From positions 558,001 to 622,000 of the forward strand of contig NW_023501060.1 in the NCBI RefSeq assembly GCF_014066305.1: a stretch of 64,000 bases of DNA, written 5' to 3'. A program made the translations under genes and the position numbers. Shown here one piece after another: positions 1-11,335 of this stretch. How positions within the stretch are numbered: the first letter of the stretch is position 1; each line of letters begins with the position of its first letter. The notes beneath the pieces were generated by a model, which did no database searches, was not told where the DNA came from, and saw only the letters and a program-made list of their open reading frames with translations. Source of the stretch: Letharia columbiana (taxonomy: Eukaryota; Ascomycota; Lecanoromycetes; Lecanorales; Parmeliaceae).

Positions 1-765
1 CGGGCCCCGTGGGGCTGTCTTGCCCTGTTGGGCGTTCTGGCCTTTCTTCCGCTAGGCCCTTTCGATATAGTTAACACGGTATTCTACTACGAGACTATTT
101 AAGAAGAAGAAGAAATGTTATTTTAGTCGATGTGGTGCTTTAAGAACTGTGCTTATTGTTTCTACTTATCTAATTAACTATGTGAATATTTCTCTAGAGC
201 ATCCCTCCAACAAGCAAACGCTGTGAGCGATCAGCTGCGCCATGGAGCTGAGAGTGAGAAGTGCGCCAAGACGCTTGTTCCTACTCAAACGATCTTTCGT
301 GACAGTGGAAAAAGCCAATTTCGGCTCATATCGACGGCGAGCACTACCGGCGGTGTATACTCTGTACTTTACACCGGCGCGCTTGAAGAGCAGATAATGT
401 TAGACTACTACTTGTTACTTGTCTGCTCTACAAGATCGGAGATAAAGGCAGAGCTTCTCTTGATTTTGAATTTTGTAACAAAGGCGTGTTTGCTGTGGAG
501 TATGTATCTTAACAACTTTTGGCCATCAGGTTCGAATAAATTGCCACTTGATTCTATCTTGTTCAAGACCATAGATTTCCAAAATTCTTCCGCTTCATGG
601 CGAGAGCCGACAACTTAGAAGTAAAGTACTATAAATCACGAGATCTGGCGTTAAGCGCGTCTAGAGGAACGTGGTCGTGAATGCAGGGAAGCGGCAGTGA
701 AGCCTGAAGGAATTACTTAGAACAATTGAGGGCCTCTTCTGAAGCCAGCCACTGAGGCCCGAAAC
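1..765. other. Left-edge sequence without a supported gene
   Basis: I see no convincing gene here. About 60-200 is rather AT-rich and could be the worn end of a repeat. One open frame at 223-618 begins with GTG, resembles no family I know and has no good start context, so I do not call it. The last roughly 100 bases should hold the promoter and leader of the gene that begins at 766. Confidence 0.5.
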
Positions 766-3700
766 ATGGTCAAATCCCCAGGATCAAAGGGTAGGCCTGC
801 GTACTATCGCCGTTCCGCTAAGAATAACCCTCCAGTGTTCTTTCCGAATCTTCCTACCCTCACGAGCTGGCGGGACGGCGGGAAATGCCCCGAGACCATC
901 ACGACAGCAACAGAGTATGACGCTCGCGTTCAGAAAAAGCCCGCCGAGGTTGCCGAGGTCGGGGAGAAAATTGCTCAGGGACTCTATCAAAACGAAGACA
1001 GGACCACCACAAGGAAACCAGTCCCTGCTTCCACGCGTGATGTCCATGCACGGGATACGGCAGCTTCTAGCAGCAAAAGAAAGCTAGATAGGACCAGTCC
1101 AGAGTCTTCACCTATGGCGAAGAGGATACACAGCACCAGTGGTGCCGGGAAAGAAGGCCAGGAGAAGAGATCTCAACTGGAAAGTGCAGACGGATATAAG
1201 TATCTGAAGCAAAGTCAATTGCGAGAAGAGTGCCTGTCTCGTTCTCTACCAGCCGGGGGGGGCAATCAAGACCTTTCGAAACGCCTAAGGCTACACGATG
1301 CTGCTCGGGCGCAGATCTCTACTTCTCAGGAATCCGTGAACGAGCATGTTACTTCTTACACATCGTCCAGAGGGGAACCGTCAGACAGGTACACAGATAT
1401 GTTGCAGAAAGATTTACGGAAAGCGTGCGTGAAACGCTCCCTCCCAGTCGGTTTGACGAAAAGGGACCTCAGACGCTGTCTCAGGGTGTATGACGCTGCG
1501 CGAGCGCTGGGACTTACTCCCGAAGAGTCTCTAGAGGCGCAGAGGGCTACTTTTCAAGAGCACGCTCGGAGCGTCAGTCCTGAAGGGTCTATAGAAGAGA
1601 ACGCATTTGGCGCTGCTCCTAAAAAGGCTGTTGAAGTGCAACCGCTGGGCAAGACTTCTCGAGAGTCCATCGTGGATAACGGGCAGGGGCCCACGTCTCT
1701 GGAATTTTCAGAAGGTGATGCTTCCCCTCTTACAAATTCTCAGATGTCTTTAGGGGAAGATATTGCTTCCTCTTCTGCTACTACGAAGGACTCTACTCAG
1801 GACTCTACCCAAAACCGCGGCACTTTTGATATATGTCCTGGACCGGCAGCGACACTTAACTACGCCGCCATGGGCCAAACTGAATTAAGATCACTGTGTA
1901 GATCTCGCTCCCTTAGGCAGCGTGGTTTCAGTGCACCGCAGCTCCGCAAGGCCCTCAAAACTTACGACAGGAAATTGCCCGAACAGGCAAACAATGCAGA
2001 AGTCGATGTCGACGCTGAACATAAAACTGCGAAGCATGGGGACGCACCCCCTGCCTCTTCACCGCCTGCTGCGTTCATCGATCTTGACTCAAGCTCGCAG
2101 GATGGCGACATCTGTGAGCAGCAAACGCGGTCGGTGGTCACCAGCGCCAGAATCGCGCGTGAAGAGCCAGTGTCAGGCTTTCTGTGGACGGTCGACAAAG
2201 GTCGGCGCCCGCCGGTATCCACTGACGCTCAAGTAGAGGTTCGGCAAGGAGGGTCAGTGGAGCGGGCAAGCGCTGGGATACATTCCGAGAAGGATCCCTA
2301 CAGTACTCCCTATTCGCCACGACTAGTCCAGAAATCCCCGAAAAGAATCGGCAATAAGTCAAGCCCCCAGGGGACGCTGTATACTAAATACCCGATGTCG
2401 CTACAACAGCCTCTTGTCTCGCTGGTCAACCTCACCATCAGGGATACCAAGAGTAGTGCCAGCGAAAGTGCTCATCAAGAGACTCAGATGAAGACAAAGC
2501 CACCATCGGAGCTTGCTCTCAAAATGGCAGAGAAAGAAGAATTCAACGCCAGATACGCCACTGAGCGCCCTTCTTGGATTTGCTGTTGTGAGACCCCTGG
2601 CTATGAAGCTAGACCAAAACAGCTCGCAGATTTCTCGGGCAATTGCTTTTACCACGTCTCCCAACTTGCCCAATGGGGGACTTTCACCATGAAAGAATAT
2701 CAGGAATACCAAACTACTCAGCAAGCGCTGGATCGAATAGCATCGTGTCTCTGTCAAAAGCCTGCAGTTGATCATCCAGAACACCATGTGACCATGACCC
2801 AGGGAGGGTTCATTCTAGCCCAAATATGGCGAGAGCAGTTGACAAGACGCCAGTCGGTGACTACTTTTAGGCCTGATATGGCGGCGTACCGAAGAAAAGG
2901 AATATTAGAAGTGATGCACAACGTTCTTCAAGATTTCATGATCGAGCTCTCAAGTCGACAGCCAAAACGGCCCCTTGTATTGTGGGCTCGGGTGGAAGCT
3001 ATGGCCTGGTTCATCAATACTCTTCCTACGAGTAACGAGTGGCATTATTTCCAAGACTGGAAAAGGCCTTGTCATTATATCATGTTATTTGGTATAGCGC
3101 TACTAACGACGATTGATGTGCTGCTACGACAAAACATCTTCAAGGACAAGGAGCCGAAAGTCCCTAACCTTGGCCTGGTACTCGCCTTGTTCATCCAATG
3201 TACCTGGACATCACCATCGTATACCATGAACTCATTTCACAATACAGATACGTATAAGTCACCTTTTAACAACAATATATGCGTAAACAACGAGAATGGA
3301 TGGGCAGCCGAGGTTGTTAGTCTGGCGGACCAACATGGGGTTGGGATAAATGGAGTAAAGAACATTAATGACATCGTGGATCGATGGCGTCTGAGAAGGA
3401 AGGCCGTCGAGTTTGTTGAAGATCAGACTAGGAAGGGACAGTACGCCGTCCTGCACAGTGGGAAAACAATACCGCCCATCCAGGCAGCATTGGCGTCCAT
3501 AGCAGACAAAGCAGCTGAGACTCCGGCCAAGAGGGGAACGGGACAGCGAACAACGGTACGTAAAGTTCGGATCTCAACCTGAGTCATGAGGGATGTAGTT
3601 GGAGGGGGCAGAGCATTGTCACCCTGTTATGCTCTTTGGACTTGCAGTGCGACTCAGCTTTGTTTCATGAAAGGAGCTTCGTCCCCCCTGTTTTAGCCGT

Positions 3701-4019
3701 GTCAACTTGTCTTACGACTTGAGTCGCACCGTCAATAGAATTCTCTTACCCGCTTAAAGTTCCTAGACCTGTCTTACACCCAATGCGTGTGTTAGAAAAG
3801 GTCCTTGTCTGGCTGTGTTTCCTAGACTTCCTTACGACCCGAATCAGTCTAATACAAATGGCATGCTAACTTTGATTTACTCAACAGTGGAGGCCCGAAG
3901 ACGATTACGATGACAATGGCAGAAGGCTATGGAAGAATTGGTTCTATCTACGCGAATCTGAGATATACACAAAAGAATACGAGCTAAGTAATGAGTCAAG
4001 CTATCGAGCTCGCGGGTAA
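766..4019 (+). CDS. Hypothetical protein with three SAP-like repeats
   Basis: Two exons, 766-3555 and 3888-4019, give 973 residues. The intron (3556-3887, 332 nt) has a GTACGT donor, a GCTAAC branch site at 3865-3870 and a CAG acceptor, and the frame stays open across it. Three related helix-turn-helix segments lie near residues 144-182, 209-248 and 366-404, each with a pattern like 'LRxxCxxRSLP...LxxxLRxxDAAR'. This resembles SAP motifs, a family that often binds DNA; DNA binding here is inference. The rest is serine-rich and charged, followed by an ordered region after about residue 580 with a Cys cluster (CCCETPGYE) and a hydrophobic helix near residue 775. The last exon encodes a YDDNGRRxWK tail also found, out of frame, behind the next gene. 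ATG 766 has a good AAACATGG context. Function unknown. Confidence 0.75.
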
Positions 4020-4279
4020 AGAGAACATGAACGCAATCGCAATGGTACTACCTAGAAGCCGGTTAGTCCACTTTGGTTAAGGACAGAGGTGTTGTGCTGC
4101 CCCTCTTTGTTCGCTTTGTCAGAGAGTGCATAGCATTTGTCCCATTGTCCCATTGTCCCCTCTATTCCATGTTCTTGTTATTGTCGATCTGTCCGGCCTC
4201 CTTCACATGCTATCTCTATCAAAATTCTCGTCCTTACTTCTTCTCATAGTCGCCCTCTTACAGGAGCTCTCGCCCAACT

Positions 4280-5335
4280 ATGGATCCACAAATAACAACC
4301 TTCTTGCTCCTGCAGCTTCTAAAGACTTGGCATCCGGATGTCATAGCTCTTGCTGGGCTTACCCCAACTGATTTGTCAAAGACGCCAAAGCTGCAGACTC
4401 CACCGTTAATTGCGATTCTCGCGTGCTGGGCAGATGCCCCGGCCACAGCAAATGAGCCAGAGGGCAAGGAGCTTCCGTGCGGGCACAGAGTCGACGTATG
4501 CTGGATTTTGACTCGCTCTAATTTATTTGGCGACCTGGTTCGGGGACGAAGGCCCCGGTCTTTGGAATGTCCGCACTGTGATATTCAGTACACACTTCCA
4601 ATGATCCCGGATCCTTCGGTGGTAGACGGTCTTCAGGCTCGGATAGACCTTATACAGTGGGTTTGGGCCCGCGGCAAGGATGCACCAAATAACGCCGACG
4701 TGAAAATGGTCAGGATACTTCGATATATTTTAGTCCACATCGGACACCTACCCCGGAACTTAGAGATGACCTCGAGCTTTTTACGGGTTGGGCCAAGCCA
4801 GCGGCGACTAAGGCAGACCCTTCGGCTCTTTGATCAAGTGGGTGTGGCCGGGGCGGTAGGAAAGATCTACGCAGGCCCAGGGCTGTTACGAGGCACAGAG
4901 CCTTTCTGCAAGTTTCACCCTTCAAAGGCACGGCTACCGGGTTATGCGCAACTCAAGTATCCTCCTCCTTCTCCAGGTCGATACTGCGACTGCAAGGAGC
5001 CACATTGGGCACGAGAACCCAGGGCATGGGCATCCACACCTGCGGAGGACGAAGAGGAGTGGGGGTTTGCAGTACCTCGGATCGAGAAGTTCGGAAAGAT
5101 TGGAAAGTCCAGACAGAAAAAGATGGTGAGATTTGCGGCCCCTGTCATCACACACATTCAATACTTCGAGCCTTGGTGGTGCGATGAATATCGGGACAGC
5201 AACCGTTATTATTCGTCAGGATCGTGCAGGACATCCGTTGATCGTTCCACTAAACTGGATGATGACCGCGAGATTGCCAGGTTGAATGCTGAGGCATTTG
5301 CGGCTGAGCGACTCAAGATCAAACGACGTTTATGA
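4280..5335 (+). CDS. Unknown protein, WWCDEYRDS family, copy 1
   Basis: A single-exon 351-residue protein, clearly paralogous to the next gene. Both share an N-terminal leucine-rich helix, a PCGH...CPHC zinc-ligand-like segment (about residues 65-100) resembling the second half of a RING finger without the first CxxC pair, a 'DGLQxRxDLIQW' helix, a CDC/CVC pair before 'WAxTPAE', and a C-terminal block (about residues 285-335) 'VRFxAPVIT...YFEPWWCDEYRDS'. I do not recognise a characterised family. Directly after the stop the DNA continues with about 44 bases similar to the last exon of the upstream gene, in the +1 frame, so the true 3' end may be longer or frameshifted. Confidence 0.75.
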   Translation: MDPQITTFLLLQLLKTWHPDVIALAGLTPTDLSKTPKLQTPPLIAILACWADAPATANEPEGKELPCGHRVDVCWILTRSNLFGDLVRGRRPRSLECPHCDIQYTLPMIPDPSVVDGLQARIDLIQWVWARGKDAPNNADVKMVRILRYILVHIGHLPRNLEMTSSFLRVGPSQRRLRQTLRLFDQVGVAGAVGKIYAGPGLLRGTEPFCKFHPSKARLPGYAQLKYPPPSPGRYCDCKEPHWAREPRAWASTPAEDEEEWGFAVPRIEKFGKIGKSRQKKMVRFAAPVITHIQYFEPWWCDEYRDSNRYYSSGSCRTSVDRSTKLDDDREIARLNAEAFAAERLKIKRRL

Positions 5336-5669
5336 CGACAATGGAAGAAGGCGATGGAAAATATGGTTCGTTCTACAATAACTTGACAATGTAAGACTGC
5401 AAGGCGACTGGTCGTCCTAGCTTGCTGTTGACCTTGGGGTAACAAGACAATGAAGTCGATCAGGATGACTTTACCAGTAGACAAGGCAGTTCATTGTATT
5501 TAGGCATAAAGGGGTTGTATTACCATTGTCATCTTTGTCTCCTTTCCCAAAGAAAGTAACTACATTGTTTTATGACCGACTCTACTTCAACATGTCCTTC
5601 CTCTTAATATTTTCCTTCTTTACATCCCTCTAACAGCTTCTACTGTGACTACACTATCTTCGAAACGAA
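5336..5669. other. Spacer between the two tandem paralogues
   Basis: The first 45 bases are the homologue of the upstream gene's last exon (YDDNGRRRWK in the +1 frame). The remainder is pyrimidine-rich on the + strand and looks like leader and promoter for the gene at 5670. No other gene is visible. Confidence 0.5.
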
Positions 5670-6923
5670 ATGACTATGTCGATGAACGAATGGCGATGTT
5701 CTGGAGTCACATGCATGCTACTCCTACCTCAACTCGTGAAGATTTGGCTACCGGATTATAGTGAAACTGATCGGAGTCCTCTGAGCGAGCAGGCTCCAAG
5801 GTTGGGAGTCCCACCATTGATATCTTTCCTGGAGGGCTTGTCCGATGTTCTCACAACCAATGAAGTCAGGGGTAAAAGATTCCCATGTGGTCATGTCGTC
5901 AGCGTGCGTTCGATACTCTCGTGTTGTAACTTTTTTGGGGACGCAATTTGGACACCGGGGCCACATTTCTTGGGCTGCGCGTGGCCGGGTTGCGACGATA
6001 CTCTGGAATTTCCGAAAATCCCAGATCCGCGAGTCCTAGACGGCCTCCAGACGCGATTGGATCTGATCCAGTGGTCTTGGAACAAAGACACCCCGACAGA
6101 GGTCGATATGAATACGGTGAGCCTACTTCGAGATATACTATCCAGAATAGGACACTTGAGTCAAGATCCAGAACCAGAGATGGACGCCAACCTATCGCGG
6201 AGTGATCCGAGCGAGCCCTCGCTAACGCGAACACTCGTCCACATGGAATTAGAGGCCTATGGCTTGATGATCCAAAATCGGGAAAAGAGCACAGAAATTG
6301 ACTTACGGGGTAGTCAAGATTATTGCCGTTATCGAGCTGCTGTAGTGCCTACGGCGGGGCACTCTCTACTCCGGTACCCTATGTCGTCGCCAGGACAGTC
6401 CTGTGTGTGCGACACGCCTCACGAGTACGAACGAGAGGCCAGCAGCTGGGCTCGCACACCCGCGGAGACGGGATCGGATCTCAACGAGCCCAGGGACAGA
6501 AAGCTCAAGCAGCTTAAAACGGTACGCTTCGTTGCTCCAATTGTCACCGAGGTGCAGTATTTTGAGCCGTGGTGGTGCGACGAGTATCGAGACAGCGGCA
6601 GGTATTGGTCGACAGGTCCGCACAGGAAGTCGATCGATTATTCCACTCCCGGCGACGATGACTGGGAGGTTGAGAGACTGGAGCATCCTGACGGCTTGGC
6701 GGCTCAGATATCAAGTGAACTGGAACACGAGGAAAGCGCCTGCGGTACGAGTGTCGACGACGACGGGGTCCTGGACGACGGTATCTTGGATGAGATGGAG
6801 GGGGCAAACGAATCATGGGACGACGAGACCCTGGATGGGTTGGAGAGGGCAAACGAATCATGGGAGGACGACACCCTGGGCGACTTGGAGAAGCTTCACG
6901 AATCGTGGGAAGATCGATTCTGA
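5670..6923 (+). CDS. Unknown protein, WWCDEYRDS family, copy 2
   Basis: A single-exon 417-residue paralogue of the gene at 4280. It keeps the PCGH ... CAWPGC segment, the 'DGLQTRLDLIQW' helix, the CVC pair, 'WARTPAE' and the C-terminal 'YFEPWWCDEYRDS' block. It differs by a long acidic tail ending in about three 15-16-residue repeats of the type 'ANESWEDDTLxDLE' (DNA about 6800-6920, 45-nt period). Methionines lie at residues 1, 3 and 5, so the exact start is uncertain. Same-strand tandem arrangement and clear divergence suggest an old local duplication. No known function; the zinc-ligand pattern and acidic tail could suit protein interaction, which is inference. Confidence 0.75.
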   Translation: MTMSMNEWRCSGVTCMLLLPQLVKIWLPDYSETDRSPLSEQAPRLGVPPLISFLEGLSDVLTTNEVRGKRFPCGHVVSVRSILSCCNFFGDAIWTPGPHFLGCAWPGCDDTLEFPKIPDPRVLDGLQTRLDLIQWSWNKDTPTEVDMNTVSLLRDILSRIGHLSQDPEPEMDANLSRSDPSEPSLTRTLVHMELEAYGLMIQNREKSTEIDLRGSQDYCRYRAAVVPTAGHSLLRYPMSSPGQSCVCDTPHEYEREASSWARTPAETGSDLNEPRDRKLKQLKTVRFVAPIVTEVQYFEPWWCDEYRDSGRYWSTGPHRKSIDYSTPGDDDWEVERLEHPDGLAAQISSELEHEESACGTSVDDDGVLDDGILDEMEGANESWDDETLDGLERANESWEDDTLGDLEKLHESWEDRF

Positions 6924-7018
6924 TTGTTTGTGCATGTAGGAGTATCCAGCGTTGCTAGTATCAAAAGCTATTATTATTGTAACAAGATAAGATGACGCAG
7001 CGCAATGCTCAATGCAGA

Positions 7019-7555
7019 TCACCGAGTGAGATACAACCTGATCGCAAAAGACAGATTGGCAACGAAACTCATGACCAGTAGCCCAATCACCCCCATCGCC
7101 AATGACGCCTCGAACCTTCCTACCCTCTTCCTCCACAACCTCGCAACCGCCCTTCCCTTCCCCACACCCCTCCCACCCCGGCAAGTCGCTCCAATGACAA
7201 CCTCACACCCTCCCTCTCCCGCACGACATTCCCCATGCGCGCGCCTGGTCTCCATGATCCTCCTCACCTGCCCACCGCCAGTGCTGCAAAACGCGGCGTC
7301 GGTCCTCATGACGCACTTTTCCTGCGGCCCTTCCAGATGCCGCGTCTTGCGCTCGAGCAGCCAGGCGACTTTGAGGCGGACGTTGGTGTCGACTAGATTG
7401 TAGAAGTGCGTGTGTGTGTGTTTGAGGGCGAGGGCGTCGGGGTAGGGGAGGTGGGGGAGGATGAGGAGTTGCAGCTCGAGGGGTAGGGTGAGGAGGGGTG
7501 GTTTTGCGGTAGCGGAGGCGCATTTGGAGCAGTGGGTGGTGGACATTTTTGGCAA
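7019..7555 (-). CDS. Small F-box-like protein with C-terminal membrane segment
   Basis: A 178-residue protein. Residues about 21-57 (LPLELQLLILPHLPYPDALA followed by a THFYNLVDTN segment) match the F-box pattern, which in SCF ubiquitin ligases binds Skp1. A Cys-containing middle is followed by a hydrophobic segment (about residues 152-172) near the C-terminus, so the protein may be membrane-anchored. Short F-box proteins of this layout are common in ascomycetes and their targets are usually unknown. The second Met (residue 4) is an equally good start. It is convergent with the paralogue at 5670, with only 95 bases between them. Confidence 0.7.
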   Translation of the reverse strand: MPKMSTTHCSKCASATAKPPLLTLPLELQLLILPHLPYPDALALKHTHTHFYNLVDTNVRLKVAWLLERKTRHLEGPQEKCVMRTDAAFCSTGGGQVRRIMETRRAHGECRAGEGGCEVVIGATCRGGRGVGKGRAVARLWRKRVGRFEASLAMGVIGLLVMSFVANLSFAIRLYLTR

Positions 7556-10500
7556 CTGTGTTTTGAGGCAATTGCATGGTTGTTTATGAGAGCTTAGATG
7601 GAAAGAGATGTGGAAGGAACGTCAATTGAATATTTCCGTGAAGCAAACGGATATACATGCCGTTTGGTTGCTGCCTGTACTAGTAGCGCTTAAACAAAAA
7701 TGACACGTTGATGCGAAACGGCAAAATGAGGTCTTGATCTTTCATCCCACCAGGCACCAGACAAATGAAATTGGATTGACAGCATTCTAAAGGCTGGTAG
7801 TAGAGTATGTGCTGATGGTTCAGAGCCTTTAATACCTTACATTTGGAGACGCTCAAGAATCAAGGTCACGTTGGCATTATGTTGTCCAACCAGCGAGATA
7901 TGTCAGATGCTGAATCGTGGGTCAATTAGATTGAGGTAGCGCGCTGATGCCAGCTAAGCTAACGCTCTCTGTGTGAGTTTTCATTCGTAGTTGCTGCTGC
8001 TTCTGCCAATGGTCAGTCCCGGCTTTCACGTGTATTGTAAATATCTCGAAAACAGTGAGTGGCCAGAGCGTCAAGCACCTCCCTCTCCTGCCTTCCTTGT
8101 CATAGTTGAACTGGATTCTCTCTTATCTAGGGTTGCGTCCCAGAACCTCTAGCTCAACATTGAGCCTTCAGTAATCATCATGTTTCGAACCCCATAAACT
8201 CACCAATTTCGAAACCGCCGATCGAACCGATACGTATCAACAGACAAGGAACTCTGACGGGCGGGAATACATGATCCATGCCGGTTTTGAGGAAATCGGG
8301 TTCGAAAGATTTAATATACTATAACCTATGTAAGGAGCACCTAATTGTCGAGGGCGACATCGAAGGCCACGGAGACACACCAGCGATAGCCCTGATTCCC
8401 TATGCGGAAGACGATTGCTGATATAAATAGCACTGAAAGCTGATTTGACAGGCATACAATGATGGGATCAGCCTTAACATGTGAAAGATGGATGAGATGC
8501 TCTGCACAAGCTTGTTCGTTCGACTTTTTGGATGTTAACGTTGGGTAGAAAGAAAGCCAACTCACAATTGGCGTAGTATGAGACTCTAGAGTACTTGTAG
8601 AGATGCGATGTTTTTCGCCTTGTATCCTGGCTCACCTGGTCATGTACAGTTGCCTTGAGTTAGAGACCACTCACGTGACTTATCTTGGCACCGTCGATCA
8701 AACTCCGCCCCGCAATCAGTCAAACATTCACCCCATTGGACCATCTAACTCAAGCCCGGAGCATATTGATATTTGCGGAGGGACTTTGCATGTGCATGAG
8801 GTTGACCATAGTAAGCAAGCTCATTTGATGGCATTTAATGTAGTGCTCTCTCCACCTAGCATAGAGTCAATTGAAGCAGAAAAACTCTTCCCTCCGCTGC
8901 CGTCACATCATCACTGCACTCTCCGCTCTGTTTGGCTCTCACCTTCAATCTCGAGCCCCGACAGTGCTAGGCTCGGTTCTCAGCTGCTAGACTGGCATTG
9001 TGAATGTACTAAAGCCAGGGTCAAGCATACCTGAGGATGTGGACCTATGGCCCGAAGCCCGAAAGCTCCAACGATCGGAGGGTAAGGCAGGGAACAAAGT
9101 TAAAGAAGCTGCTTCTGAGACTGCTGGAAGCGATTCACGGGATGACTTTGATTGCCATCAATGATCGAAGGGTTCCCTGTGGCTAGACGTGCTGGCACCA
9201 GGTCTAGTACCGTACGCGCAAGCCAATAGTGCAGTGCCGTCAGAAGGACTGCACTACGAAAGCCATAGATTTGCTCTTCGGTGATTTTCATTGTGTTGCC
9301 TGCTCTGCCACCCTATGCCGCAATCCGTTATTAGAAGATGAGGCACGTTCGATATAGAAGAGCATTCCGCGATGCGGGATCAAGAGCAGGCCAAGCCTTC
9401 GAGACTAAGACTCGTGGAAGTGAAATATTATCAAATCTTTGAAGCCGTGGATCCGGAGAGCTTTGTTCAGTGTTAGACTGTTACCCAAGGCCTAGTCCTG
9501 ACCCTTTGAGCTGCTACTGCGCGAAAAGTATCAGTGGAACACATCGGTTTTTCTTTGGGTTTGTCTGTCGTTCACCTGCTTGGCATCAAGGGCGGGAGAC
9601 ACCGGGATCAGCAGACCTTGAGATGTGAAGCTGAGGCTTGGGTGACAGTCGACTCAAGGCCCATGGCCCCTATTCCTGAATACCAATCCTCCATTTGGAC
9701 TGCTTGGGAAATATATTGGTAGGTGGTCCCTCCTCTACAGTAGCTGGAGTCACTGATTGCACCTTCTCTTGGGCGGAGACGTTAGCTAGCAGGCTAGCTG
9801 CCAGAAAAAGCGGCAGTTTTCAATGACTGCTCTTTAAATCTAACACGGTATATGCGGTTTCAGTCCAATGCTTCTGTTTTTATCACACGAAAGAAGCCCT
9901 TTCTTTTTATCACATGGAAAAAGCTCAGAAAGAAGTTCAAGCGAACAGAAAATCTGCGCCTCTCCTGCGGTAGTCTCACATATTTTGGGACTCGTACAGC
10001 TACAACTGCAACTTTTTTATTGACAGTAGGCCTGCTTACCTGTAGCGAACCCTGGGCTCAGGCTTAGGGATGTATCCAATGCATCTAACGAAGCTCGGCG
10101 CTGTGAGGCTTTGGTACTCTTGTCCTCACTCTTCTGGTTGGAACACCCTCATATGAAAGTAGGACTTGGGCAGGCTTCCAAAAGCCAGTCGCGCCATCCT
10201 TCCTCAAAAGTCCTCGATAGCTTATGTCGAATGGCAGCGAACTTCGTTCAAACTTGGTTCTGACTTGGAGATACGCAGTCTTCACCCCTTGGTCTTCCGT
10301 TTCCGCATGAGCAGTTTAGATATCCCAGCAGCAGAGAGATCAGCTGTGCCAACTCAACATTTGTCTCTGAGGATTAACATGTCCCTATTAATTGTATGAT
10401 CGGCGCATAGGAGACTTCTTACTCAACAGGGCAGAACGAGCCTGTCTTGCTTGGCAGCCACCATATCACAGCTTCAAAACGCCTATAAGGAAGAGTCTAC

Positions 10501-11335
10501 CTTTCACAGTGTAAACGGCGATACATTAAGCATCGGCAGTCTGAAGGGCGCTCCCAGCTTCAATTTCCTCCCGGAAGGTCTCTGGAATTACTTGAAACGC
10601 ACGGTATGAAGGAAGTTTGGGGACTGTTCAGCTGCGTTTTGCTCGTGTATGTAAGCAATACCAATCATCAACTCTCTCTTCCCCTGGTGTAGGTAATAGT
10701 CGCATTCATTTTTGTATAGCTCTTCAGTATCAAAGGCTCTAGGCCTTTTGGTTGACATTAATTCATCTCCGCCATCCTGGATATTGATGAACTGGCTCAT
10801 TGCTTGTACCCTGCAGTCGAACATTTACTGACCGCAGTGGAGCCCACACGCTCGCCTGCAGCAGACTCACCGGTCGAGATAGAATCGTTCTCCCGGCACT
10901 GGAAAGGGCATCTCTTGAGCTTGGAGCCCGGAGTCCTACACGATGGACAGTTCCCAAGATAGCAGCCAGAGATCTATTAGACCTCTAACACCATCGAGGC
11001 TATGACTCAGACTCTCGACGCAAGGATTGTCAGCGCCTGGACTCACAAAGGAGGAGATCAGAGCGGCAGCTTGCAGGAGGCCGAGAAAGAAACTGTAAGC
11101 ATAAGAAACAACCTGTTGGCGCGACAAGCGCCGACTGCTCTTAACCGAGAGGCGGTAATGATCTCCGCCCACTCTTTCTCTTGCTGGATCAAGAAGATTC
11201 TGCACCATACTAGGCTTTTCTCCTCTCGTTGTGTTACATTTATGAAAGTCTAATACACCAAACACTTCAAATTCTATTTAACCACCCACTTCACCTTCTT
11301 CTTCACACAAGCAACTCTGACTCCAGCAACAAAGC
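7556..11335. other. 3.8 kb without a supportable gene
   Basis: Only short open frames (at most 143 codons) are present on either strand, none with recognisable motifs or convincing splice continuations. I found no tRNA signature, transposase motif or strong AT bias. A 78-codon frame on the minus strand at 10588-10824 is the most protein-like stretch but has no recognisable relative. The region may hold long untranslated or regulatory sequence, or remnants too degraded to read. Confidence 0.5.

Noticed and set aside
223..618. 131-codon frame near the left edge
   Set aside because: Starts with GTG, no motif, no Kozak-like context, and a composition like non-coding DNA.
5899..6234. Antisense frames within the WWCDEYRDS paralogue
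   Set aside because: Overlap a clear paralogous coding frame and show no similarity to anything.
8603..9034. 143-codon frame in the 3.8-kb gap
   Set aside because: No recognisable domain, low-complexity composition, and no supporting splice sites or conserved-looking text.
10588..10824. 78-codon minus-strand frame with protein-like text
   Set aside because: Too short, no relative recognised, and no flanking exon found; noted only as the best candidate in that gap.
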